This document shows, in pieces, positions 41,630 to 49,768 of a stretch of 64,000 nucleotides of DNA. The DNA is from Litchfieldella rifensis (GTDB lineage: Bacteria; Pseudomonadota; Gammaproteobacteria; Pseudomonadales; Halomonadaceae), in NCBI RefSeq assembly GCF_042646605.1, contig NZ_JBHRUG010000031.1, positions 62,001-126,000 of the forward strand. The letters run 5' to 3'. The notes under the pieces are model-generated. The model was given only the letters and a program-made list of their open reading frames with translations. It did no database searches and was not told the DNA's origin. The first letter of the stretch is position 1. Each line of letters begins with the position of its first letter. A program made the translations under genes and the position numbers.

Positions 41630-42748
41630 ATGTCAGGACTTGCCGTACGCTTCGATGAACTGCCGACCCGCGACGGTGGCTATATCGGGATAGCCACTCT
41701 CAATGCCCCGAAGACACTCAATGCCCTGTCGCTGGAAATGATCCAGCAACTCGACGTCAAACTGAAGAACTGGGCGGCGGATCGCAACGTGGTGGCCGTG
41801 TGGCTGGAAGGCGCCGGCGACAAGGCGTTCTGCGCCGGCGGCGACGTCGTCGCCTTGTATCGCGCCACGACCGATGATGCCAAGGAGGTCAACGCCTTCC
41901 CCGAGACGTACTTCGCCGCGGAATATCGCCTCGATTACCGGATCCATCGCTATCCCAAGCCGCTGCTGGTATGGGCTGACGGGATCGTCATGGGCGGTGG
42001 GCTGGGGCTGATGGCCGGCGGTGGACACCGCCTGGCGACCGAGACCAGCCGTATCGCCATGCCCGAGATCACTATCGGCTTGTATCCGGACATCGGCGCG
42101 AGCTGGTTTCTCAATCGCATGCCGCCGGGAGTCGGGGCTTATCTGGGGTTGACCGGCGCCCAGCTCAATGCCCGCGATGCCCTCGACCTGGGGCTAGCCG
42201 ATCGCATCGTGCCACGTGACCGTCGCGAGGCGCTGCTGGGCGCACTGGAAGAAGCCGATTATGGATCGCGAAGCCTATGCGACCTTCACTCGGGAGTGCA
42301 TGGCGTGCTGAACCGTTTCGAGAATCGCGAGATTGCCCCGGCCGCTCAGGTATGGCCGCGTCTCGATCATATTCAGTCGCTCACGGCCTGTGCCGATGCC
42401 GCCACGGCGACGCGGCGCATCCTGGCCGACCGCAGCGACGATGAGTGGCTCGTGGCCAATCGTGCGCGGCTCGAGGTGGGGTGTCCGCTGACGGCGCAAC
42501 TGGTATGGCGAATGCTTGCGCGACACCGTCATGGCAGCCTGGCCGACGCCTTCCGCGACGAGCTGACGCTGTCGGTGCAGTGTTGCCGACGGGGCGATCT
42601 GGTCGAGGGGGTCAGGGCGTTGCTGATCGACAAGGACAAGAATCCGCGCTGGTCGCATGTCAGTGTCGCGGCGGTGCCGGAGGCCGATATCGAGGCCATG
42701 CTGGCGCCCTTGTGGTCTCCGGACGAGCATCCGCTGCACGACCTCTGA
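41630..42748 (+). CDS. 3-hydroxyisobutyryl-CoA hydrolase (enoyl-CoA hydratase/isomerase family)
   Basis: Crotonase-fold enzyme of 372 residues with the long ECH_2 form typical of HIBCH. Conserved parts are LNAPKTLNALSLEMI, DKAFCAGGDVVALY (oxyanion hole), GIVMGGGLGLMAGG, MPEITIGLYPDIGASWFLNRMP and the C-terminal half RARLEVGCPLTAQLVWRML, RGDLVEGVRALLIDKDKNPRW. It should free 3-hydroxyisobutyrate for MmsB, the next gene. AAGGAG ribosome binding site. Confidence 0.9.
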   Translation: MSGLAVRFDELPTRDGGYIGIATLNAPKTLNALSLEMIQQLDVKLKNWAADRNVVAVWLEGAGDKAFCAGGDVVALYRATTDDAKEVNAFPETYFAAEYRLDYRIHRYPKPLLVWADGIVMGGGLGLMAGGGHRLATETSRIAMPEITIGLYPDIGASWFLNRMPPGVGAYLGLTGAQLNARDALDLGLADRIVPRDRREALLGALEEADYGSRSLCDLHSGVHGVLNRFENREIAPAAQVWPRLDHIQSLTACADAATATRRILADRSDDEWLVANRARLEVGCPLTAQLVWRMLARHRHGSLADAFRDELTLSVQCCRRGDLVEGVRALLIDKDKNPRWSHVSVAAVPEADIEAMLAPLWSPDEHPLHDL

Positions 42749-42796
42749 GTGTCATGCCTCATCCTTACCAACAATAACGCTACACAGGAGTCCGCT

Positions 42797-43696
42797 ATGC
42801 AAATCGCCTTTATCGGTCTGGGCAATATGGGAGCCCCCATGGCCACCAACCTGATCAAGGCTGGCCACCAGGTCAGCGTCTTCGATCTGGTGGAAAGTGC
42901 CATGCAGGCACTCGAAGCCGAGGGCGCCCACCGCGCCAACAGCGCTGAACATGCCGCTTCCGGGGCCGAAGTGGTGATCTCGATGCTACCTGCCGGCCAG
43001 CATGTGCGGCAGTTGTACCTGGGAGACGACGACGCGCCGGGCTTACTCGATCGGCTTGAGGGCAAGCCACTGATCATCGATGCCTCGACCATCGCCCCGG
43101 ATGATACCCGCCTGGTGGGCCTGCGGGCCGCCGAGCGGGGTCTGACCTACCTGGATGCGCCGGTGTCGGGAGGGGTCGGTGGTGCCAAGGCCGGTACCTT
43201 GACCTTCATCGTCGGTGGCTCGAGCGAGGGGTTTGCCGAGGCGAAGCCGGTGCTCGAAGGCATGGGCAAGAACGTCTTCCACGCCGGTGACATCGGTGCC
43301 GGTCAGGTCGCCAAGATCTGCAACAACATGCTGCTCGGTATCCTGATGAGCGGCACCGCCGAGGCACTGGCCCTGGGGGTCAGGAATGGCCTCGATCCGG
43401 CGGTGCTGTCCGAGATCATCAAGCAGAGCAGCGGCGGCAACTGGGCGCTCAACGTCTACAATCCCTGGCCGGGAGTGATGGAAAAGGCGCCGGCTTCCAA
43501 CAACTACCAGGGCGGTTTTCTCACCGATCTGATGGCCAAGGATCTGGGCCTGGCCTGGGAGCTGGCCTTGAAGTCGAAGTCGACGGTACCGATGGGTTCC
43601 CAGGCGCGCAATCTCTATGCGCTGCATGCCGCGCAGGGCAATGGCGGCCTGGACTTCTCCAGCATCCAGAAGCTCTACCGAGGATTGGAGGAGTGA
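42797..43696 (+). CDS. mmsB: 3-hydroxyisobutyrate dehydrogenase
   Basis: NAD-dependent enzyme of valine catabolism, 299 residues, making methylmalonate semialdehyde. N-terminal Rossmann motif IAFIGLGNMGAPMATNLIKAGH, substrate motif DAPVSGGVGGAKAGTLTFIVGG, catalytic Lys in GQVAKICNNMLLGI. GGAG precedes the ATG at 42797. Ends a three-gene valine module; the following semialdehyde dehydrogenase (mmsA) is not in this window. Confidence 0.96.
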   Translation: MQIAFIGLGNMGAPMATNLIKAGHQVSVFDLVESAMQALEAEGAHRANSAEHAASGAEVVISMLPAGQHVRQLYLGDDDAPGLLDRLEGKPLIIDASTIAPDDTRLVGLRAAERGLTYLDAPVSGGVGGAKAGTLTFIVGGSSEGFAEAKPVLEGMGKNVFHAGDIGAGQVAKICNNMLLGILMSGTAEALALGVRNGLDPAVLSEIIKQSSGGNWALNVYNPWPGVMEKAPASNNYQGGFLTDLMAKDLGLAWELALKSKSTVPMGSQARNLYALHAAQGNGGLDFSSIQKLYRGLEE

Positions 43697-43832
43697 GCAG
43701 GGACATGCTGCCGTCGTAACGGGGAATTTCCGACCAAAGATGGGGAGGCAAGGCTAGCAATCGATGCGCAATTGATCTACATTTCGTAAAAATGTAGAAA
43801 TTATTGTCTTGCTGACCCCTTGGAGTCCAACC

Positions 43833-45017
43833 ATGAGCCAGATTACCCCCATCACCTGGGACGACCCCTTCCGGCTGATCGATCAGCTCGGTGAAGACGA
43901 ACGCATGGTGCAACAGACTGCCCATGACTACTGCCAGGACAAGCTGCTGCCACGCGTGCTGGAAGCCAACCGCTACGAGCGCTTCGATCGCGAGATCATG
44001 AACGAGATGGGCGAGCTGGGCCTGCTCGGGGCAACCATCGACGGCTATGGCGGTGCCGGCCTCAACTATGTCAGCTACGGGCTGATCGCTCGTGAGGTCG
44101 AGCGTGTCGATTCCGGCTATCGCTCGGCCATGAGCGTGCAATCGAGCCTGGTGATGTACCCGATCCATGCCTTCGGCAGCGAAGCGCAGCGCGAGAAGTA
44201 TCTGCCCAAGCTTGCCAGTGGCGAGTGGGTGGGGTGCTTCGGGCTGACCGAACCCGACCATGGTTCCGACCCCAACGGCATGAGCACCCGCGCGGTGAAG
44301 GTCGACGGCGGCTGGAAGCTCAACGGCACCAAGACCTGGATCACCAATTCGCCGATCGCCGACGTGTTCGTGATCTGGGCCAAGGACGACGAGGGCGTGC
44401 TGCGGGGATTCATCCTCGAGAAGGGCATGAAGGGCCTTACGGCACCCAAGATCGAAGGCAAGTTCAGCCTGCGAGCCTCGCTCACCGGCCAGATTGCCAT
44501 GCAGGACGTGGAAGTCAGCGACGATCAGCGCCTGCCGGGCGTAGAGGGGCTCAAGGGGCCGTTCTCATGCCTCAACCGGGCGCGCTTCGGTATTGCCTGG
44601 GGCAGCATGGGGGCTGCCGAGGCGTGCTGGCATGCGGCACGGCAGTATACGCTGGACCGCAAGCAGTTCGGGCGTCCCTTGGCCGCCAACCAGTTGATCC
44701 AGAAGAAGCTTGCCGACATGCAGACCGAAATCGCCCTCGGCTTGCAGGCAGCGCTGCGGGTGGGACGCATGATCGACGACGGCCAATTGGTCCCGGAGGT
44801 GATCTCGCTGATCAAGCGCAACAACTGTGGCAAGGCGTTGGATATCGCTCGTGTGGCGCGCGACATGCACGGCGGTAATGGCATTGCCGATGAATACCAT
44901 GTGATTCGCCATATGATGAACCTCGAGGCGGTCAACACCTACGAAGGGACGCACGATATCCATGCGCTGATCCTGGGTCGCGCCCAGACCGGGATCCAGG
45001 CCTTTTCGGCGGATTGA
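43833..45017 (+). CDS. gcdH: Glutaryl-CoA dehydrogenase
   Basis: Decarboxylating acyl-CoA dehydrogenase of lysine/tryptophan and glutarate breakdown, 394 residues. Landmarks: DYCQDKLLPRVLEANRYERFDREI, GATIDGYGGAGLNYVSYGLIAREVERVDSGYRS, GCFGLTEPDHGSDPNGM, WITNSPIADVFVIWAK, and catalytic Glu in NTYEGTHDIHALILGRA. GGAG precedes the ATG at 43833. Followed directly by a class III CoA transferase, matching the gcdH-gcdG pairing. Confidence 0.94.
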   Translation: MSQITPITWDDPFRLIDQLGEDERMVQQTAHDYCQDKLLPRVLEANRYERFDREIMNEMGELGLLGATIDGYGGAGLNYVSYGLIAREVERVDSGYRSAMSVQSSLVMYPIHAFGSEAQREKYLPKLASGEWVGCFGLTEPDHGSDPNGMSTRAVKVDGGWKLNGTKTWITNSPIADVFVIWAKDDEGVLRGFILEKGMKGLTAPKIEGKFSLRASLTGQIAMQDVEVSDDQRLPGVEGLKGPFSCLNRARFGIAWGSMGAAEACWHAARQYTLDRKQFGRPLAANQLIQKKLADMQTEIALGLQAALRVGRMIDDGQLVPEVISLIKRNNCGKALDIARVARDMHGGNGIADEYHVIRHMMNLEAVNTYEGTHDIHALILGRAQTGIQAFSAD

Positions 45018-45022
45018 GTGCG

Positions 45023-46252
45023 ATGCCAATGTCTAAGGAGATGGTCACGCCGGGCCCCCTGAAGGGACGGCTGGTGCTGGATATGTCGCGAGTGCTGGCT
45101 GGCCCCTGGGCTGGTCAGCTGCTGGCCGACCTGGGGGCGCGGGTGATCAAGATCGAGCGTCCCGAGCGCGGCGACGATACCCGTGGTTGGGGGCCGCCGT
45201 GGCTGGAAGATGTCGTCGGCGACCCGGTGGAGGCGGCCTATTACCTGTGTGCCAACCGAGGCAAGCAGTCGCTGGCCGTCGACATCACCCACCCCGATGG
45301 TCAGGTGTTGATTCGTGAATTGGCCGCTCGCGCCGATATCCTGCTGGAGAATTTCAAGGCCGATGGCTTGCGCAAGTACGGCCTGGATCGTGCCAGCCTG
45401 GCCGAACGCAATCCGCGCTTGATCTACTGTTCGATCACCGGCTTCGGTCAGGATGGCCCATATGCCCACCGCGCCGGCTACGACTTCATGATCCAGGCCA
45501 TGGGCGGATTGATGAGCGTCACCGGCGATCCGGATGGCATGCCGATGAAGACCGGGGTGGCGATCACCGATGTGATGACCGGGCTCTATGCCACCATCGG
45601 CGTGCTCGCGGCGCTCGACGAGCGTGAACGCACCGGTCGCGGACGTCATGTGGACGTGGCGTTGCTGGACGTCCAGGTGGCCTGCCTGGCCAATCAGGCA
45701 CTCAATGCCCTGGTCGCGGGGCGCGACCCGCAGCGGCACGGCAATGCCCATCCCAATATCGTGCCTTACCAGGCCTTCGCCTGTGCCGATGGCTACCTGG
45801 TGCTGACGGTGGGCAACGATGCCCAGTTCGCGCGGCTGGCCGCATTGCTTGGCCGCCCCGAATGGGCCAGTGATCCGGCCTATGCCACCAATGGAGCACG
45901 GGTGGCCAATCGTGAACGGTTGGTACCCTTGATCGCTGAGTGTCTGCTGTGCCGGGAGCGTGATACGTGGTTGAGCGCGTTTGAGGAGCAGGGGATCCCC
46001 GCGGGGCCGATCAATACCGTGAGTGAGGCCCTGAACGATCCACAGGTGCGCCATCGCGGCATGGTCGCCTCGCTCCAGCGAGACGATATCGCCATCCCTC
46101 AGGTGGCCAATCCCTTGCGCTTCGACGGCGACTCCCGGACCAGCCCAATGCCACCCCCGGCACTGGGGCAGGACAGCGATAGCGTGCTGCGCGAGATGGG
46201 ATTGTCGGATGACGATATCGCCCGGCTACGGCGCGAAGGTATCGTCGGTTAA
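45023..46252 (+). CDS. CaiB/BaiF class III CoA transferase (glutarate:CoA type likely)
   Basis: A class III CoA transferase of about 409 residues. VLDMSRVLAGPWAGQLLADLGARVIKIERPERGDDTR is the family start; the catalytic Asp is in AGYDFMIQAMGGLMSVTG, followed by TGVAITDVMTGLYA and GRGRHVDVALLDVQVACLANQ. Its place after gcdH suggests activation of glutarate with succinyl-CoA. Start is uncertain: ATGs at 45023, 45029 and 45041; a TTG at 45014 overlaps the gcdH stop. Its stop shares TTAA with the convergent ppsR stop. Confidence 0.88.
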   Translation: MPMSKEMVTPGPLKGRLVLDMSRVLAGPWAGQLLADLGARVIKIERPERGDDTRGWGPPWLEDVVGDPVEAAYYLCANRGKQSLAVDITHPDGQVLIRELAARADILLENFKADGLRKYGLDRASLAERNPRLIYCSITGFGQDGPYAHRAGYDFMIQAMGGLMSVTGDPDGMPMKTGVAITDVMTGLYATIGVLAALDERERTGRGRHVDVALLDVQVACLANQALNALVAGRDPQRHGNAHPNIVPYQAFACADGYLVLTVGNDAQFARLAALLGRPEWASDPAYATNGARVANRERLVPLIAECLLCRERDTWLSAFEEQGIPAGPINTVSEALNDPQVRHRGMVASLQRDDIAIPQVANPLRFDGDSRTSPMPPPALGQDSDSVLREMGLSDDDIARLRREGIVG

Positions 46253-47082
46253 CGAGGGGAGAAGCGGCGTTGTAACCCCGCCTCGGCGATCATCCGCGTG
46301 GAGATCTCCTCGATGGAGAAACGCGTGGTGTCGATATAAGGGATATGCATCTGGCGGTACAACGCCTCGGCCTGCTGGATTTCCTGCAGGCATTGGTCGA
46401 GCGAGCAATAGCGGCTGTTGGGGCGGCGTTCGTTGCGGATTGCCGACAGGCGCCGGGCATCGATGGTCAAGCCGAACAGCTTGTGGCGGTAGGGGGCCAG
46501 GGCGCGAGGCAGCTTGAGAGTGCCGTCATCGTCCAGATCGTCTTCGGTGAACGGGTAGTTGGCGGCACGGATGCCGAACTGCAGCGCCAGGTATAGCGAG
46601 GTCGGCGTCTTGCCGCAGCGCGATACCCCCACCAGGATGATATCCGCCTTGTCGTATTGATGGGTGCGCGCGCCGTCGTCGTTATCCAGCGCGAAGTGGA
46701 CCGAGTCGATGCGGTTCATGTAGACGTCGTCACGACCGATCGAATGCGTGCGACCCACGGTATAGGTCGAGTGGGTCGCCAGCTCTTCTTCCAGGGGCGC
46801 CAGGAAGGTCGAGAAGATATCGATCTTGAACCCCGGTGCCCGGGTGATCACCTTGCGAATGGCCACATCGACGATGGTGTCGATGATGATCGGTTGTTCG
46901 CCATCGCGCGCCGCCGTGGCCGTGATGATCTCGACCAGCGCCTGGGCCTTGTCGGTGCTGTCGATGTAGGGCTTGGTGATCATGCGGATCTCGACTTTCT
47001 CGAACTGGGCCAGCAGGCTTCGGCCCAGGGTTTCGGCGGTGATGCCGGTGCCGTCGGAGATGAAGAAGGCGGTGCGGGTCAT
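46249..47082 (-). CDS. ppsR: Phosphoenolpyruvate synthase regulatory protein (kinase/pyrophosphorylase)
   Basis: Bifunctional ADP-dependent kinase and phosphate-dependent pyrophosphorylase that inactivates and reactivates PpsA, 277 residues (DUF299 family). FFISDGTGITAETLGRSLLAQFE at the start, P-loop-like VGVSRCGKTPTSLYLAL, GLTIDARRLSAIRNERRPNSRY, and SIEEISTRMI at the end. The ATG at 47082 matches the family; one at 47094 is possible. It is divergent from ppsA, the enzyme it regulates. Confidence 0.95.
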   Translation of the reverse strand: MTRTAFFISDGTGITAETLGRSLLAQFEKVEIRMITKPYIDSTDKAQALVEIITATAARDGEQPIIIDTIVDVAIRKVITRAPGFKIDIFSTFLAPLEEELATHSTYTVGRTHSIGRDDVYMNRIDSVHFALDNDDGARTHQYDKADIILVGVSRCGKTPTSLYLALQFGIRAANYPFTEDDLDDDGTLKLPRALAPYRHKLFGLTIDARRLSAIRNERRPNSRYCSLDQCLQEIQQAEALYRQMHIPYIDTTRFSIEEISTRMIAEAGLQRRFSPR

Positions 47083-47330
47083 GGCGGGTCTCATCGGTAA
47101 TCGTCATGCTGGAGTGTTGTGCCGATTGTCGGGGCTGTTCCCCTATCCGGCAAGCGCCCAGGTGAGTCGACTACAGGAATGCAGAGAATTCGCCGATTGT
47201 TGTAAAAATTCTCCACTGACTTCGCTGTTAGACCAATGGCGAATATGGTCCCCGCTTGGTAGGGTTACGAGCATCTGACGACGGCGCCCATATGCCTTGC
47301 ATCGGTGTCGAATGAAACGAAGGGGGTCTC

Positions 47331-49703
47331 GTGGAACCGTATATCCTGTGGTTCGATCAGCTCGGTATGGACGACGTCGAGCGTGTCGGTGGCAAGAACG
47401 CCTCGCTCGGCGAAATGATCTCCAATCTGGCGCATGCCGGGGTCAGCGTGCCTGGCGGTTTCGCCACCACCGCGCATGCCTACCGCGAATTCCTCGCTCA
47501 CGAGGGGCTCAACGAGCGCATCAATGCGGCACTGTCGGCCCTCGATGTCGACGACGTCGCGGCCCTGGTCAAGACCGGTGCCGAGATTCGCCAGTGGGTC
47601 ATCGACACACCGCTGCCGCCGGCCTTCGAGGCCGAGCTGAGGGATGCCTACCAGACGCTGGCCACCAAGCACCCCCATCTCAAGGCTGCGGTACGCTCCT
47701 CGGCTACCGCCGAAGACCTGCCGGACGCGTCCTTCGCCGGTCAGCAGGAGACCTTCCTCAATATCGAAGGCTTCGACAACATCAAGCGCGCCGTGCACGA
47801 GGTATTCGCTTCACTGTTCAACGATCGCGCCATTTCCTATCGTGTGCATCGTGGCTATGCCCACGAGAATGTCGCGCTTTCCGCAGGTATCCAGAAGATG
47901 GTGCGTTCCGAGACGGGGGCGAGTGGCGTGATGTTCACCCTGGATACCGAATCCGGCTACCGTAACGCCGTGTTCGTCACCGCCTCCTGGGGGCTGGGTG
48001 AGACGGTCGTGCAGGGGGCGGTCAATCCCGACGAGTTCTATGTACACAAGCCGACACTCGCCGCTGGCCGCCCGGCGGTGTTGCGCCGCAACCTGGGTTC
48101 CAAGCTGATCAAGATGGTCTATACCGACGACGCCAGTGCCGGCAGGTCGGTGGCTACCGTCGACGTGCCGCTCGCCGAGCGCGGTCGCTTCTGCATCAGC
48201 GACGACCAGGTGATGGATCTCGCCCGGCAGGCAGTGATCATCGAGCAGCACTATGGTCGCCCCATGGACATCGAATGGGCGCTGGATGGCGACGATGGCA
48301 AGCTGTACATCGTGCAGGCGCGCCCCGAGACCGTGGTGTCCCAACAGGAAGGCGGCAAGCTCGAGCGCTTCCAGTTGAAGGAGAAGGGCCGCACCCTGGT
48401 GGCCGGCCGGGCCATCGGCCAGCGCATCGGCCGTGGGGCGGTCAAGGTGATCCTGACATCCGACGAGATGGACAAGGTCAATGCGGGCGACATTCTGGTC
48501 ACCGACATGACCGACCCGGACTGGGAGCCGGTCATGAAACGTGCCTCGGCCATCGTCACCAACCGCGGTGGGCGCACCTGTCATGCAGCGATCATCGCCC
48601 GCGAGCTGGGCATTCCGGCGGTGGTCGGTTGTGGCGATGCGACATCGGTGCTTGCCGACGGCCGCGAGGTCACGGTGTCCTGTGCCGAAGGCGATACCGG
48701 CCATGTCTACGAAGGCTTGCTGGACTACGACTGCAAGACGTCCAGCGTCGACTCGATGCCGGAGATTCCCTTCAAGATCATGATGAATGTCGGCAACCCC
48801 GATCGCGCCTTCAGCTTCGCCAGCTTGCCCAATGCCGGCGTCGGGCTGGCACGCCTGGAATTCATCATCAACCGCATGATCGGCGTTCATCCCAAGGCGC
48901 TGCTCGAATACGATACCCTGCCGCTGGATCTACAGCAGATCATCGACCTGCGTACCGCTGGCTATGCCGATCCGGTGAGTTTCTACGTCGACAAGCTGGT
49001 GGAGGGCATCTCGACACTCGCGGCGTCCTTCCATCCGCAGCGGGTCATCGTGCGCCTGTCGGACTTCAAGTCCAACGAGTACGAGAACCTGATCGGCGGC
49101 AAGCTCTACGAGCCCGGCGAAGAAAATCCCATGCTGGGATTCCGCGGCGCCGCGCGTTACATCTCCGAGTCGTTCCAGCCTTGCTTCGAGCTCGAGTGCC
49201 GGGCACTGAAGCGGGTGCGTGACGAGATGGGGCTCGACAATGTCGAGATCATGGTGCCCTTCGTGCGTACCCCGGATGAAGCCAAGTCAGTCGTGGAACT
49301 GTTGGCAGACAACGGCCTGGTGCGTGGCGAGAACGGCCTCAAGGTCATCATGATGTGCGAATTGCCGGCCAATGCGCTGTTGGCCGACGAATTCCTCCAG
49401 TACTTCGACGGCTTTTCCATTGGCTCGAACGACCTGACCCAGCTCACCCTGGGGCTGGATCGCGACTCCGGTATCGTCGCGCATCTTTTCGATGAACGGA
49501 ATCCGGCGGTGAAGAAGCTGCTGGCCATGGCCATCACCGCCTGCAAGGCCCAGGGGAAATACGTAGGCATTTGCGGGCAGGGCCCTTCAGACCACCCCGA
49601 ATTGGCCAAATGGCTGATGGAACAGGGCATCGACTCGGTCTCGCTGAACCCGGACGCCGTGCTCGAAACCTGGTTCATGCTGGCCGGCGAAACGCTGGCC
49701 TGA
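47331..49703 (+). CDS. ppsA: Phosphoenolpyruvate synthase
   Basis: Converts pyruvate, ATP and water to PEP, AMP and phosphate in gluconeogenesis, 790 residues. Domains: ATP-grasp (VERVGGKNASLGEMI to about residue 340), phosphohistidine swivel with catalytic His in TNRGGRTCHAAIIARELGIP, and C-terminal TIM barrel with GVGLARLEFII, DFKSNEYENLIGG, SIGSNDLTQLTLGLDRDSG and GICGQGPSD. GTG start with AGGGGG upstream. Paired with divergent ppsR. A long hairpin follows the stop. Confidence 0.97.
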   Translation: MEPYILWFDQLGMDDVERVGGKNASLGEMISNLAHAGVSVPGGFATTAHAYREFLAHEGLNERINAALSALDVDDVAALVKTGAEIRQWVIDTPLPPAFEAELRDAYQTLATKHPHLKAAVRSSATAEDLPDASFAGQQETFLNIEGFDNIKRAVHEVFASLFNDRAISYRVHRGYAHENVALSAGIQKMVRSETGASGVMFTLDTESGYRNAVFVTASWGLGETVVQGAVNPDEFYVHKPTLAAGRPAVLRRNLGSKLIKMVYTDDASAGRSVATVDVPLAERGRFCISDDQVMDLARQAVIIEQHYGRPMDIEWALDGDDGKLYIVQARPETVVSQQEGGKLERFQLKEKGRTLVAGRAIGQRIGRGAVKVILTSDEMDKVNAGDILVTDMTDPDWEPVMKRASAIVTNRGGRTCHAAIIARELGIPAVVGCGDATSVLADGREVTVSCAEGDTGHVYEGLLDYDCKTSSVDSMPEIPFKIMMNVGNPDRAFSFASLPNAGVGLARLEFIINRMIGVHPKALLEYDTLPLDLQQIIDLRTAGYADPVSFYVDKLVEGISTLAASFHPQRVIVRLSDFKSNEYENLIGGKLYEPGEENPMLGFRGAARYISESFQPCFELECRALKRVRDEMGLDNVEIMVPFVRTPDEAKSVVELLADNGLVRGENGLKVIMMCELPANALLADEFLQYFDGFSIGSNDLTQLTLGLDRDSGIVAHLFDERNPAVKKLLAMAITACKAQGKYVGICGQGPSDHPELAKWLMEQGIDSVSLNPDAVLETWFMLAGETLA

Positions 49704-49720
49704 CCCCATCTCGTGGCGAA

Positions 49721-49756
49721 ACCGCACCCGGCTGACCGGCGTCAGTCGGGTGCGGT
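49721..49756. terminator. Bidirectional hairpin between ppsA and GDPD gene
   Basis: A 16-bp stem (ACCGCACCCGGCTGAC pairing with GTCAGTCGGGTGCGGT, one G-T pair) and a CGGC loop between two convergent stops. ATTTGA follows on the plus strand; there is no full T-tract. Confidence 0.75.
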
Positions 49757-49768
49757 CGATTTGACGGG

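Noticed and set aside
47811..48890. 359-codon minus-strand ORF inside ppsA
   Set aside because: Antisense to clearly functional ppsA motifs; His/Asp-rich shadow.
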